Below, piece by piece: positions 55,660-64,000 of a stretch of 64,000 nt of DNA. The stretch comes from Pseudonocardia nematodicida (lineage in GTDB: Bacteria > Actinomycetota > Actinomycetes > Mycobacteriales > Pseudonocardiaceae). The stretch's first letter is position 1, and every line of letters starts with the position of its first letter. A model generated the notes under the pieces. It was not told the DNA's origin, did no database searches, and saw only the letters and a list, made by a program, of their open reading frames with translations. Made by a program: the position numbers and the translations under genes. The stretch spans positions 248,001 through 312,000 of the forward strand of contig NZ_JBEDNQ010000002.1 of NCBI RefSeq assembly GCF_040105385.1, in the 5' to 3' direction.

Positions 55660-56825
55660 GCCACACCGCCCTCGACCGCCCGCGGGGCCGCCGCGATCGC
55701 GGCCCGGTAGACCCGGACCACCTCCCCCGCCACGACCGGCCAGTCGAACCGCGCGGCCCGGGCCTGTCCGGCGGCGGCCAGCCGTGCCCGTTCCGCCGGG
55801 GTGTCGAGCAGCTGTTCCAGCGCGGCGGCGAGCGCGCCGGGGTCCCCGGCCGGGAACAGCCGTCCGGCCGGTGCGGGCCCGAGCACCGCGCGGAACGGCT
55901 CGATGTCGCTCGCGAGCACCGGCGCCCCGGCGGCCATCGCCTCGGTGAGCACCATCCCGAAGCTCTCGCCACCACGGTGCGGGGCGCAGTAGACGTCCAT
56001 CGCGCGCAGCGCCGCGGCCTTCACCGGCTCGTCCACCGCGCCGAGCAGGTCGATCCGCCCGGCGAGCTCCGGCCCGGCCGCGCGGCGCAACGCGTCGCCG
56101 TCCCCCCGCCCGACGACCGGCACCCGCAGGCCGGGACGGCCGGGGGCGAGCAGGCGCAGTGCGTCGAGCAGCACCGGCATGCCCTTGCGGGGCTCGTCGA
56201 ACCGGCCGAGGAACCCGACCCGCTCCCGCGCCGGGGGCAGGCCGGGCACGAGGTCGTCGAGGGCCGGGCCGCGGGCGAACCGGCCGACGTCGACGCCGTT
56301 CGGGATCTCGGTCGCGTCCCCGCCGAGGTGCTCGACCTGCACCCGCCGGGCGGTCGCCGAGACCGCGATCCGGGCGGTGACCTTCTCCATCAGCGGCCGC
56401 AGCATCCCGCCGAACGCGACCAGGGCCCGGGACCGCTCGGTCGAGGTGTGGAACGTCGCGACGATCGGGCCGCGGGCGGCCATCAGGGCGAGGACGGAGA
56501 CGCTGACCGTCGTCGGCTCGTGCAGGTGCAGGACGTCGAACTCGTGCGCGGCGAGCCAGCGCCGCGCCCGGTGCCAGGTCAGCGGTCCGAAGGTCACCCG
56601 GGCCACCGACCCGTTGTAGGGGACGCCGAGCGCCCGGCCGGCCGGGGTCACGTAGTCGGGGACCGTGCCGCCGGGGAAGGAGCCGTCGCCGGACGGGGCC
56701 AGGACGTCGACGCTGTGCCCGCCGTCCCGCAGCGCGGCCGCCAGGTCGAGCACGTGCCGTTGCACCCCGCCGGGCACGTCGAGCGCGTACGGGCAGACGA
56801 TCCCGACCCGCAGCGCGCCGCTCAC
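55656..56825 (-). CDS. pimA: Phosphatidylinositol alpha-mannosyltransferase
   Basis: A 389-residue GT4 glycosyltransferase with two Rossmann lobes. It opens with RVGIVCPYALDVPGGVQRHV, the acceptor-site glycine-rich loop of PimA. The GDP-mannose site lies in the FLGRFDEPRKGMPVLLDAL and ESFGMVLTEAMAAGAPV regions. It adds the first mannose to phosphatidylinositol, starting PIM, lipomannan and lipoarabinomannan synthesis at the inner leaflet. GTG start overlaps the acyltransferase stop in GTGA. Confidence 0.94.
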   Translation of the reverse strand: MSGALRVGIVCPYALDVPGGVQRHVLDLAAALRDGGHSVDVLAPSGDGSFPGGTVPDYVTPAGRALGVPYNGSVARVTFGPLTWHRARRWLAAHEFDVLHLHEPTTVSVSVLALMAARGPIVATFHTSTERSRALVAFGGMLRPLMEKVTARIAVSATARRVQVEHLGGDATEIPNGVDVGRFARGPALDDLVPGLPPARERVGFLGRFDEPRKGMPVLLDALRLLAPGRPGLRVPVVGRGDGDALRRAAGPELAGRIDLLGAVDEPVKAAALRAMDVYCAPHRGGESFGMVLTEAMAAGAPVLASDIEPFRAVLGPAPAGRLFPAGDPGALAAALEQLLDTPAERARLAAAGQARAARFDWPVVAGEVVRVYRAAIAAAPRAVEGGVA

Positions 56826-57724
56826 GCCGGCGCCCCGATCGGCTGCAGCATGTGCCAGTCCTCCGGCCGGGCCGCGATCAGCTCGCCGAACGCGTCGGCC
56901 AGCGCCTGCACGGCCTTCCCCTCGGCCATCCGGTCCGGGACCGGGATCTCCGGGCCGACATGCACGCCCCAGGCGTCGCCGGCGAAGACCGGGTACGCCG
57001 GGTGCAGCGCGGCAACGGTGGCCCGGGCCAGCCGCGCGGGTCCGGCCGGGAACCGGGCCGGGGCGCCGAGGAAGGAGACGTCGACGCCGGCGCCGGACAG
57101 GTCGCGGTCGGCGACCAGGCACACCACTCCCCCGTCGCGCAGCCGCCGGGTCAGCGCCCGGTGCGCGGCCCGCGGCCGGTCGGCGGTGACGATCTCGAAC
57201 CCGAGCGCGCGCCGGTAGTCGACGAAGCGGCGGAACAGCCGTTCCGGGCGCAGCCGCTCGACGACCGTGGTGAGCGCCGGGTCGAGCCCGAGCCGGGCCA
57301 GCTCGTGGATCAGGTAGACGCCGGCGAGGTCCCAGTTCCCGGAGTGCGGCAGCGCGTAGAGCACGCCCCGTCCGGCGCGGAGCGTCTCCAGCGAGCCCTC
57401 GATGCCGTGCACGTGCGGGCGCATGGCCGCGTGCACCGCGGCGGGATCCATCGCGGGCAGCGCGAACGCCTCCCGCCAGTAGCGGGCGTAGCTGCGCATC
57501 CCCCGTCGCAGGAGGTCGTCGAGCTCGGCCGGGCCGGCGTCCGGGCGGGCCCGGGCGAGGTGGGCGCGCAGCCGTCGTACACCGGGGCCGTCGCGGCGGA
57601 CCGCGAGGTCGGCGCCCGCGTCGGACAACCGCGCGGCGACGCCGGTGGGCAGCCGCCCGGCCAGCGTCCAGCCGGCCGTGTACCCGGCTGTGGCGAGCAG
57701 CTCGGAGAGCCGGTCAGCCGGCAC
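56822..57724 (-). CDS. Phosphatidylinositol mannoside acyltransferase (PatA-like)
   Basis: A 300-residue LpxL-type acyltransferase. The catalytic motif is HSGNWD (Hx4D), followed by RLRPERLFRRFVDYRRALGF and the conserved DRDLSGAGVDVSFLG. Homologue Rv2611c acylates the mannose of PIM1/PIM2. It overlaps the pgsA gene by 11 bp and the pimA gene by four, forming a pgsA-acyltransferase-pimA operon. The GTG start is the only one that gives the full helical N-terminus. Confidence 0.93.
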   Translation of the reverse strand: MPADRLSELLATAGYTAGWTLAGRLPTGVAARLSDAGADLAVRRDGPGVRRLRAHLARARPDAGPAELDDLLRRGMRSYARYWREAFALPAMDPAAVHAAMRPHVHGIEGSLETLRAGRGVLYALPHSGNWDLAGVYLIHELARLGLDPALTTVVERLRPERLFRRFVDYRRALGFEIVTADRPRAAHRALTRRLRDGGVVCLVADRDLSGAGVDVSFLGAPARFPAGPARLARATVAALHPAYPVFAGDAWGVHVGPEIPVPDRMAEGKAVQALADAFGELIAARPEDWHMLQPIGAPA

Positions 57725-58328
57725 GGGGGACCTCGCGGGAGCTGCGCCGCACGGCCAGGATCCGCTGCCCCAGGGTCACCACCGTCCCGATCGCCAGCAG
57801 GACCAGCGCGACGGTGAGCGCGTACGGCACCCCGAGCCCGGCCAGGAACGCGCCGAGCAGGCCGAGGATCAGCCGTTCGGCGCGCTCCACCAGCCCGCCC
57901 TCGGCGGTCAGCCCGACCGACTCGGCGCGGGCCTTGACGTAGGAGACGATCTGGCCACCGACCAGGCTGACCAGCGCGGCGGCCCCGGCGACCGGCTCGG
58001 CGCCGCCGGTCAGCGCCCACCAGGCGAGCGCGGCGAACAGGGCGCCGTCGACGATCCGGTCGCAGGTCGAGTCGAGCACCGCCCCGAACCGGGTACCGCC
58101 ACGGACCCGGGCCATCGCCCCGTCGATCAGGTCGGTGAGCACGAACAGCGTGACCAGCACCGCGCCGAGGACGAGCCATCCGGCGGGCAGCAGCACCACC
58201 GAGCAGACGACGGCCCCGACGGTGCCGGCGACCGTCACGGTGTCCGGGCTGACGCCGCGCTCGACCAGCCGACGTCCTACCGGATCGGTGAGCCGGTCGA
58301 CGTGCCCGCGGGCGAACAGGTTCAGCAT
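57714..58328 (-). CDS. pgsA: Phosphatidylinositol phosphate synthase (CDP-alcohol phosphatidyltransferase)
   Basis: A 204-residue membrane enzyme with about six helices. The CDP-alcohol phosphotransferase signature DG-x2-AR-x8-G-x3-D-x3-D is visible as DGAMARVRGGTRFGAVLDSTCD. The mycobacterial orthologue PgsA1 makes phosphatidylinositol phosphate from CDP-diacylglycerol and inositol phosphate. It precedes the PIM acyltransferase and pimA genes, matching a dedicated PIM operon, and follows the HIT gene in the same orientation by 43 bp. Confidence 0.94.
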   Translation of the reverse strand: MLNLFARGHVDRLTDPVGRRLVERGVSPDTVTVAGTVGAVVCSVVLLPAGWLVLGAVLVTLFVLTDLIDGAMARVRGGTRFGAVLDSTCDRIVDGALFAALAWWALTGGAEPVAGAAALVSLVGGQIVSYVKARAESVGLTAEGGLVERAERLILGLLGAFLAGLGVPYALTVALVLLAIGTVVTLGQRILAVRRSSREVPRAG

Positions 58329-58371
58329 CGTGGGCGGCGGACTCCTCAGCGGAGGGACAGGACTCTCCAGC

Positions 58372-58956
58372 CTAGTCCGGTGGCGCCGCCGGCGGCGGTG
58401 GCGCCACCCATGCCGAGGCCAGCTGCTCCCGGGTCTCGGACAGCAGCTGCGGGATCACCTTCGTCTGCCCGACGACGGCGATGAAGTTGGCGTCCCCGCC
58501 CCACCGCGGGACGACGTGCTGGTGGATGTGCTCGGCCAGCGACCCGCCGGCGACCGTCCCCAGGTTCAGCCCGACGTTGAAGGCGTGCGGTGCGGCGACC
58601 TTCTTCAGCGTCACGACGGCCGCCCGGGTGAAGGCCGTCAGCTCGGCCGTCTCGGAGTCGGTGAGGTCCTCCAGGTCGGCGACGTGCCGGTAGGGCAGCA
58701 CCATCAGGTGTCCCGGGTTGTACGGGTGCAGGTTGAGCAGCGCGAACACCTCGTCGCCGCGTGCGACGACGAGGTTGTCGGCGTCCGGGTCCTCCGACGC
58801 TCCGTCGGTCTCACCGGCGGCGATCCGGCAGAACGGGCAGCCGGCGTCCGCGGAGGCCTTGATGTAGGCGAGCCGGTGCGGGGTCCACAGCCGGGTGAAC
58901 CCGTCGGGCGTCCCGACGCCCTGCTGCGGTACCCACTCCGGCTCGCCGTGCTCCAT
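58372..58956 (-). CDS. HIT-domain protein
   Basis: A 194-residue histidine-triad nucleotide hydrolase/phosphorylase. The catalytic motif HIHQHVVPRW is near residues 140-150. CPFCRIAAGE supplies two Cys of a zinc site together with a His. The mycobacterial orthologue Rv2613c is a diadenosine tetraphosphate phosphorylase. The ATG at 58956 is chosen because the conserved part begins shortly after; a longer frame upstream overlaps nothing coding but lacks family sequence. It is directly followed by pgsA. Confidence 0.93.
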   Translation of the reverse strand: MEHGEPEWVPQQGVGTPDGFTRLWTPHRLAYIKASADAGCPFCRIAAGETDGASEDPDADNLVVARGDEVFALLNLHPYNPGHLMVLPYRHVADLEDLTDSETAELTAFTRAAVVTLKKVAAPHAFNVGLNLGTVAGGSLAEHIHQHVVPRWGGDANFIAVVGQTKVIPQLLSETREQLASAWVAPPPPAAPPD

Positions 58957-59008
58957 GACCGGCGATCCTAAGTGCCGCCGGAGCGGTGTCGCCGGGTCGG
59001 CCCGGACC

Positions 59009-61063
59009 TCAGGCCGGGAGGAACACCTCGGCGTCCGGCGAGACGTTGGTCCGCGAGCCGACCCAGTCGGCGATCGCCCGCACGGCCTCGTCCACCGGTA
59101 CGCCGTTGCGCTGCGAGCCGTCCCGGAAGCGGAAGCTGACCGCACCGGCCTCGACGTCCCGGGCCCCGGCCAGCAGCAGGAACGGCACCTTCGCCATCGT
59201 GTGGGTACGGATCTTCTTCTGCATGCGGTCGTCGCCGGCGTCGACCTCGATCCGGATCCCCTGGGCGCGCAGCCGCGCGGCGATCTCGCGGACGTACTCG
59301 TCCTGGGTGTCGGTCACCGGGATGCCGACCACCTGGACCGGGGCCAGCCAGGCCGGGAACGCGCCGGCATAGTGCTCGGTGAGCACGCCGAAGAACCGCT
59401 CGATCGACCCGAACAGCGCGCGGTGGATCATCACCGGACGCTGCCGGGAGCCGTCCGGCGCGGTGTATTCCAGCTCGAACCGGTCCGGCAGCATCAGGTC
59501 GACCTGGATGGTCGACATCTGCCAGTAGCGGCCGATCGCGTCCCGGGTCTGCACCGAGATCTTCGGCGCGTAGAACGCGGCGCCGCCCGGGTCGTCGCGG
59601 AGCTCCACCCCGAAGCTCTCCGCGGCGGACCGCAGCGCCTCGGTGGCCTCGGCCCACGACTCGTCGTCGCCGATGGACTTCTCCGGGTTGCGGGTGGAGA
59701 GCTCCAGGTAGAAGTCGTCGAGGCCGTAGTCGCGCAGCAGGTCGAGCACGAACTGCAGCAGCGAGCGGATCTCGTCGCCCATCTGCTCGCGGGTGCAGTA
59801 GATGTGCGCGTCGTCCTGGGTGAACCCGCGGGCCCGGGTCAGGCCGTGCACGACGCCGGACTTCTCGTACCGGTAGACGGTGCCGAACTCGAACAGCCGC
59901 AGCGGCAGCTCCCGGTACGACCGCCCGCGCGAGGAGAAGATCAGGTTGTGCATCGGGCAGTTCATCGGCTTGAGGTAGTAGTCGATGCCCGGCCGCTTGA
60001 GCTCGCCGTTCTCGTCGTACTCCGCGTCGAGCTGCATGGGCGGGTACATGCCCTCGGCGTACCACTGCAGGTGCCCGGACTTCTCGAACAGCTGGCCCTT
60101 GGTGGCGTGCGGGGTGTAGACGAACTCGTACCCGGCGGCCGCGTGCCGCTCGCGGGACAGGTCCTCCAGCTCCTTGCGGACGATGCCGCCCTTGGGGTGG
60201 AAGACGGGCAGCCCGGAGCCGATCTCGTCCGGGAAGCTGAACAGGTCCAGCTCGGCGCCGAGCCGGCGGTGGTCGCGGCGCTCGGCCTCGGCGATCCGCT
60301 CGAGGTAGGCGTCGAGGGCCTCCTGGGACTCCCAGGCGGTGCCGTAGATCCGCTGCAGCTGGGCGTTGTCCTGGTTCCCGCGCCAGTAGGCGGCGGCCGA
60401 GCGGGTCAGGGTGAAGGCCGGGACGAACTTGGTGGTCGGCAGGTGCGGGCCCCGGCAGAGGTCGGACCACACGACGGCGCCGGTGTGCGCGTGCACGTTG
60501 TCGTAGACGGTCAGCTCGCCGGAGGCGTCGACCTCCATGACCTCGCCGTCGCTGTCCGCGCCACCCTTGAGGTCGATGAGCTCGAGCTTGTAGGGCTCCT
60601 CGGCCAGCTCGGTACGGGCCTCGTCCTGCGACGCGTACCGGCGGCGTTCGAACCTCTGCCCCGCCTTGACGATCTTCTTCATCGCCGACTCGATCTTCTT
60701 CAGATCCTCGGGGGTGAAGGGCTCGTCGACGTCGAAGTCGTAGTAGAAGCCGTCGGTGACCGGCGGGCCGATGCCCAGCTTGGCCTTCGGGAACAGCTGC
60801 TGGACGGCCTGGGCCAGGACGTGCGCGGCCGAGTGCCGGATCACGCTGCGGCCGGCCTCGGTGTTCGCCCCGACGGCGACGACGTCGGTGTCGGACTCCG
60901 GCGCCCACGCCAGGTCGCGGAGGTTCCCCTCGGCGTCGCGGACGACGACGATCGCCTCCGGGCCGCTGGTCGGCAGGCCGCCCTCCCGGATGCGCGCACC
61001 GGCGGTCGTCCCGGCCGGCACCCGGATCGGGGCGGACGCGGGCGGGGCGGGCGGTGCGGACAC
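59009..61063 (-). CDS. thrS: Threonyl-tRNA synthetase
   Basis: A 684-residue class II aminoacyl-tRNA synthetase. An N-terminal TGS domain (IRVPAGTTAGARIR) is followed by the editing domain (HSAAHVLAQAVQQLFP, YYDFDVDEPFTPEDL). The catalytic core includes KPMNCPMHNLIF and GFTQDDAHIYC, and the anticodon-binding domain forms the C-terminus. The GTG at 61063 has GGAGG seven bases upstream and is preferred to the ATG at 61105, which has no ribosome-binding site. It is the first gene of the conserved minus-strand block. Confidence 0.96.
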   Translation of the reverse strand: MSAPPAPPASAPIRVPAGTTAGARIREGGLPTSGPEAIVVVRDAEGNLRDLAWAPESDTDVVAVGANTEAGRSVIRHSAAHVLAQAVQQLFPKAKLGIGPPVTDGFYYDFDVDEPFTPEDLKKIESAMKKIVKAGQRFERRRYASQDEARTELAEEPYKLELIDLKGGADSDGEVMEVDASGELTVYDNVHAHTGAVVWSDLCRGPHLPTTKFVPAFTLTRSAAAYWRGNQDNAQLQRIYGTAWESQEALDAYLERIAEAERRDHRRLGAELDLFSFPDEIGSGLPVFHPKGGIVRKELEDLSRERHAAAGYEFVYTPHATKGQLFEKSGHLQWYAEGMYPPMQLDAEYDENGELKRPGIDYYLKPMNCPMHNLIFSSRGRSYRELPLRLFEFGTVYRYEKSGVVHGLTRARGFTQDDAHIYCTREQMGDEIRSLLQFVLDLLRDYGLDDFYLELSTRNPEKSIGDDESWAEATEALRSAAESFGVELRDDPGGAAFYAPKISVQTRDAIGRYWQMSTIQVDLMLPDRFELEYTAPDGSRQRPVMIHRALFGSIERFFGVLTEHYAGAFPAWLAPVQVVGIPVTDTQDEYVREIAARLRAQGIRIEVDAGDDRMQKKIRTHTMAKVPFLLLAGARDVEAGAVSFRFRDGSQRNGVPVDEAVRAIADWVGSRTNVSPDAEVFLPA

Positions 61064-61262
61064 GGTGCGGCCTCCAGGGCTGTGGCGTCGGGTGTGTGAC
61101 TCCATGGCGGGGTCGACATCGATGCTAGTCGGGACGCACCAACGGGTTGCGCGGGCCGGGTTCCCGCACCCGGCCCGGACTCGCCCCCTCGGCGCCGCTC
61201 CCGTACCGGGCTCACCACCCGCGGCGAGGCCCGCGCCGGGAAGATTCGCCGCCGCGCCGACG

Positions 61263-62282
61263 TTGAAGGTCGTCGTGGTTCCGCTCTCCGTGCTCGACCT
61301 GGTCCCCGTCGCCGACGGTTCGTCGGCCACCGACGCGCTGACGCACAGCACCCGCCTGGTGCAGCGCGCCGAGCAGCTCGGCTTCACCCGGTACTGGGTG
61401 GCCGAGCACCACGCCATGCCCGGCATCGCCAGCTCGTCGCCGCCGGTGCTCATCGCGCACCTGGCCGGCGCCACCGAACGGATCCGGGTCGGCTCGGGCG
61501 GGGTGATGCTGCCCAACCACCGCCCGCTCGTCGTCGCGGAGCAGTTCGGCACCCTCGAGGCCCTGCACCCGGACCGGATCGACCTCGGCATCGGACGCGC
61601 CCCGGGGACGGACCCGCGCACGGCCGCGGCGCTGCGCGGGATCGCGGCGGACCGGCTGCACGCCCCCGACGACTTCCCGGACCAGCTGGTGGAGCTGTCG
61701 TCCTACTTCCGCGGCGACGCCGACGTGGTGGCCGTCCCCGCGACGGGCAACGCACCCTCGCTGTGGCTGCTCGGGTCCAGCGACTACTCCGCCCAGGTCG
61801 CCGGGATGCTCGGCCTGCCGTTCGCGTTCGCGCACCACTTCAGCAGCCGCAACACGCTGCCCGCGCTCGAGCGCTACCGGGCGCGGTTCCGGCCCTCGGC
61901 GACGCTGTCCGAGCCGTACTCGATGATCGCCGCGAGCGTGTTCTGCGCGCCGACCGACGACGAGGCGCGCGAGCTGGCGCTGCCGTCGGCGCTGCAGTTC
62001 CTCCAGCTGCGGCTCGGGAACCCGCGCACCCTGCCGGGCCCGGAGGAGGTCGCCGGCTTCGAGTGGACCGACCAGGCCCGCGCGTTCGTCGAGCAGCGGC
62101 AGGCCGACCAGATCATCGGGTCGCCGGCGACCGTCCGGGCCGGCGTCGAGGAGCTGGTCGCGCGCACCGGCGTCGACGAGCTGATGGTCACCACCTCGAT
62201 GTTCCGTGGCGAGGACCGGCTGCGCTCCTACGAGCTGCTCGCCGAGGCCGTCGGGATGCCGGCGGCCGCCACCGCTGCCTGA
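61263..62282 (+). CDS. Luciferase-like FMN-dependent oxidoreductase (MsnO8-type)
   Basis: A 339-residue TIM-barrel flavoprotein. VPLSVLDLVPV at the N-terminus and YWVAEHHAMPGIASSSPPVL are the hallmark of the MsnO8/LLM group. GSGGVMLPNHRPLVVAEQFGTLE and GIGRAPGTDP are further matches. A TTG at 61263 is taken as start because it precedes the conserved beta-strand; a GTG at 61275 is possible, and no good ribosome-binding site is seen for either. It is divergent from thrS. Substrate unknown. Confidence 0.87.
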   Translation: MKVVVVPLSVLDLVPVADGSSATDALTHSTRLVQRAEQLGFTRYWVAEHHAMPGIASSSPPVLIAHLAGATERIRVGSGGVMLPNHRPLVVAEQFGTLEALHPDRIDLGIGRAPGTDPRTAAALRGIAADRLHAPDDFPDQLVELSSYFRGDADVVAVPATGNAPSLWLLGSSDYSAQVAGMLGLPFAFAHHFSSRNTLPALERYRARFRPSATLSEPYSMIAASVFCAPTDDEARELALPSALQFLQLRLGNPRTLPGPEEVAGFEWTDQARAFVEQRQADQIIGSPATVRAGVEELVARTGVDELMVTTSMFRGEDRLRSYELLAEAVGMPAAATAA

Positions 62283-62573
62283 CACCGCCGCCCCGCCGCC
62301 CTGCCGCACGGTCGCCCTGCCGCGCGGTCGCTCGACGGAGCCCACCGATCGACCGAACGCGGACGCGGACGCCGGGATGATCGGACATGCGGCTGACAAC
62401 CCGGCACCCCGCCGTCACCGACCGCTGCCCCGGCCGGACGGCGTGCCGACGATCGAGTGACACGAAGGACGTGTCCACATCGCAACGTGTCGTTAACTCG
62501 TTGATCCGGCGAGCACGTATACCGACGACCGGACGCCGGCCCCGCGCCGGCCGGACCGCGAGAGGAGTGGCGG
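62283..62573. other. Region upstream of the penicillin-binding protein gene
   Basis: These 291 bp hold no recognisable gene. Around 62490-62525 the sequence is less GC-rich (TCGTTAACTCGTTGATCC, then CACGTATACCG), which may contain the promoter; TATACC at about 62519-62524 could be a -10 element. Confidence 0.4.
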
Positions 62574-64000
62574 TTGAGCGCTGGCCCGCCCCCGCCTCCG
62601 CGGTCCCGGTGTCCCGCCGAGGAACCCGACCCGGACGGGTACGGACGGTCCGTCCGTACCCGGGAACGCCCCGCGCGGCGCAGCCGCGAGCGGTACGACG
62701 GCGACCGGCCCGGCGACGGTCGACACGACGACCGCTACGGCGACGACCGGCGCGGCGACGACCGCCCCCGGCGCACGACCCCGGCACGCGACGGGGCGCC
62801 CGACCCGCGCGGCGCCGACCCGGCTCGCCGGGCCCGCCCGGACCGCCGGACCGCCGATCCCCGCGGCCGGCGGGACCCCGCGGCCGACGCACGGCCGCAG
62901 ACCTCGGAGACCGGCGCCCGCCGGGCCGCGACCGTTCCCGGTGGCCCGCACCGAGCCCGGGCCGGCGACGCGGGACCGGGCGCGCCCGGGCACGGGGCGG
63001 AGCGGCGTCCGCGTCCCGCGCAGCGCCCCGACGAGCCGGGTACGGCCACCGGAGCAACCCGCGCGACCCGGACCGCCTCCACCGGGGCGACACGCCCGGC
63101 CGGCGGCCGCACCGGCGCGCACGGCGCCGCAGGCACACCGGGCGGCCCGAACACACCGGGCGGCACACCGGGCACACCGGGCGGTCGCGGCAGCGACGGC
63201 GATCGCGGCGCCCGGAGCGGCCCGAGGCCCCAGGCCGGTCCGGGCGCGCTGGGCGGGCCGGGGTCGCAGAGCACCCAGAAGGTCGGTCTCCGGGTGCGCG
63301 GCGGCACGGTCCCGCGCGACCCGGGGGCACCGGCCCCGGCACCCCTGCCGGTGCCGCCGCGCGGCGGGCGTTCCGGCGCGACGCCCGTCCCGGGCGTCCC
63401 GGGCGGACCGACGGCCGCGCGTGTCCCGGGCGGACCGCCGACCGCGCGCCCGGCCCCGTCGTCCGGGTCGGATCCCGAGGCCGGCCCGCCCGCCCGCGAC
63501 GACCGGTCCGCGCCGCAGCGGGACCGCGGTGACCGCGCGCCCCGAGGACGTCGTGCCGGGGACACCGGCGGGACCCGGTCGGGCCGTGCCACCGGCGAGC
63601 ACGCACACGCCGAGTCCGGTTCCACCTCGGGGCGCCGCCGTCGACGAGCCGGGCCCGCCGGCCCCTGGGGCCGGGTCGTCGCGTTCGCCGGCCCGGGGGT
63701 CGAGGTGGCCCGCCGCCGGCTCGGCATCCTCGATGCCGAGCAGAAGGCCGCGCTGTCCCCCGCGCAGCGGCGCACCCGTCGTCGCACGCAGATCAGGTAC
63801 TCCCTGGTGGGCACCGCGGCCTCGGTGGTGCTCCTGCCGCTGCTGGTGCTCGGGCTGGGCTGGCTGATGTTCCCGGTCCCCTCCCCCGACGACGCGGTGC
63901 AGAACCAGATCGCCACCGTCTCCTTCGCCGACGGGGACCAGCTCGCCCGGCTGGTGCCCGAGCAGGGCAACCGGATCCGGGTGTCGATGGACGCGATCCC
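62574..64000 (+). CDS. Bifunctional penicillin-binding protein, 5' part (runs off the window)
   Basis: The frame starts at a TTG with GAGGAG seven bases upstream and stays open for 475 codons to the window end. About 400 residues are a disordered Arg/Asp/Pro/Gly-rich region, with RYGDDRRGDDRPRR-like repeats and a collagen-like (GxP) stretch. Then come a basic segment, one membrane helix (SLVGTAASVVLLPLLVLGLG) and QIATVSFADGDQLARLVPEQ, which is typical of the segment before the transglycosylase domain of actinobacterial class A PBPs (PonA type). The catalytic domains lie outside. The cytoplasmic tail is much longer than the usual 50-150 residues. Confidence 0.8.
   Translation, partial: MSAGPPPPPRSRCPAEEPDPDGYGRSVRTRERPARRSRERYDGDRPGDGRHDDRYGDDRRGDDRPRRTTPARDGAPDPRGADPARRARPDRRTADPRGRRDPAADARPQTSETGARRAATVPGGPHRARAGDAGPGAPGHGAERRPRPAQRPDEPGTATGATRATRTASTGATRPAGGRTGAHGAAGTPGGPNTPGGTPGTPGGRGSDGDRGARSGPRPQAGPGALGGPGSQSTQKVGLRVRGGTVPRDPGAPAPAPLPVPPRGGRSGATPVPGVPGGPTAARVPGGPPTARPAPSSGSDPEAGPPARDDRSAPQRDRGDRAPRGRRAGDTGGTRSGRATGEHAHAESGSTSGRRRRRAGPAGPWGRVVAFAGPGVEVARRRLGILDAEQKAALSPAQRRTRRRTQIRYSLVGTAASVVLLPLLVLGLGWLMFPVPSPDDAVQNQIATVSFADGDQLARLVPEQGNRIRVSMDAI

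Noticed and set aside
56822..58179. Minus-strand frame reading through pgsA and the acyltransferase gene
   Set aside because: It is a GC-driven shadow; the pgsA and acyltransferase frames carry the catalytic motifs.
62941..63867. Alternative plus-strand frame near the right edge
   Set aside because: The frame starting at 62574 contains the membrane helix and PBP-type sequence; the other is an Arg/Pro-rich shadow.

Overview
The window is GC-rich actinobacterial chromosome. The gene order thrS, HIT hydrolase, pgsA, PIM acyltransferase, pimA, pdxS ... pdxT, yebC ... ruvC, ruvA, ruvB matches the Mycobacterium tuberculosis thrS-to-ruvB interval in order and relative orientation. Genes for phosphatidylinositol mannosides, an LpqY-SugABC-type importer, an AccA3/AccD/AccE acyl-CoA carboxylase and an EF-G-like GTPase fit a mycolata-related actinomycete. 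I infer a member of the Pseudonocardiaceae, probably Pseudonocardia or a relative. No rRNA, tRNA, CRISPR, transposase or phage gene was recognised.

Left part (1-22,165): a dense catabolic island. A minus-strand series runs from an aldehyde dehydrogenase (start 10319) through a Rieske oxygenase, a DUF35 protein, a thiolase-like protein, a cupin and a lipocalin-like protein. After a 200-bp gap it continues with a P450, an SDR, an alpha/beta hydrolase and a Baeyer-Villiger monooxygenase. A TetR regulator (11296) lies divergent to an SDR and just upstream of an acyl-CoA ligase/zinc alcohol dehydrogenase pair. A 17-bp motif is identical in the two intergenic regions flanking the TetR gene, and a degenerate copy precedes the aldehyde dehydrogenase. 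A second set (mycofactocin-type SDR, aldehyde dehydrogenase, second ligase) and a LysR gene divergent to two acyl-CoA dehydrogenases complete the island. Together the enzymes could carry ring hydroxylation, oxidation to a ketone, Baeyer-Villiger lactone formation, hydrolysis, oxidation to an acid, CoA activation, dehydrogenation and retro-aldol cleavage of an alicyclic, terpenoid or steroid-like compound. The carboxylase genes that follow (22,188-25,937) would absorb propionyl-CoA or acetyl-CoA.

Middle part (26,003-43,879): DNA-processing and housekeeping genes (ruvCAB, polA, yebC, pdxT, malic enzyme, EF-G-like protein, DUF4032 protein). They are mixed with a membrane-anchored esterase, a decayed MOSC fragment, an orphan gene and two membrane proteins. 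Several convergent gene pairs are separated by strong hairpins.

Right part (43,879-64,000): a LacI regulator divergent to a four-gene trehalose-type ABC importer with palindromic operators, an epimerase-like gene, an azlCD pair with a divergent XRE-cupin regulator, and a secreted GH16 enzyme with a long acidic linker. Next comes the conserved pdxS-pimA-pgsA-thrS block, a luciferase-like oxidoreductase, and the 5' part of a penicillin-binding protein with a very long disordered N-terminus. In this genome pdxS and pdxT are about 16 kb apart; the intervening segment holds the transporter and other accessory genes.
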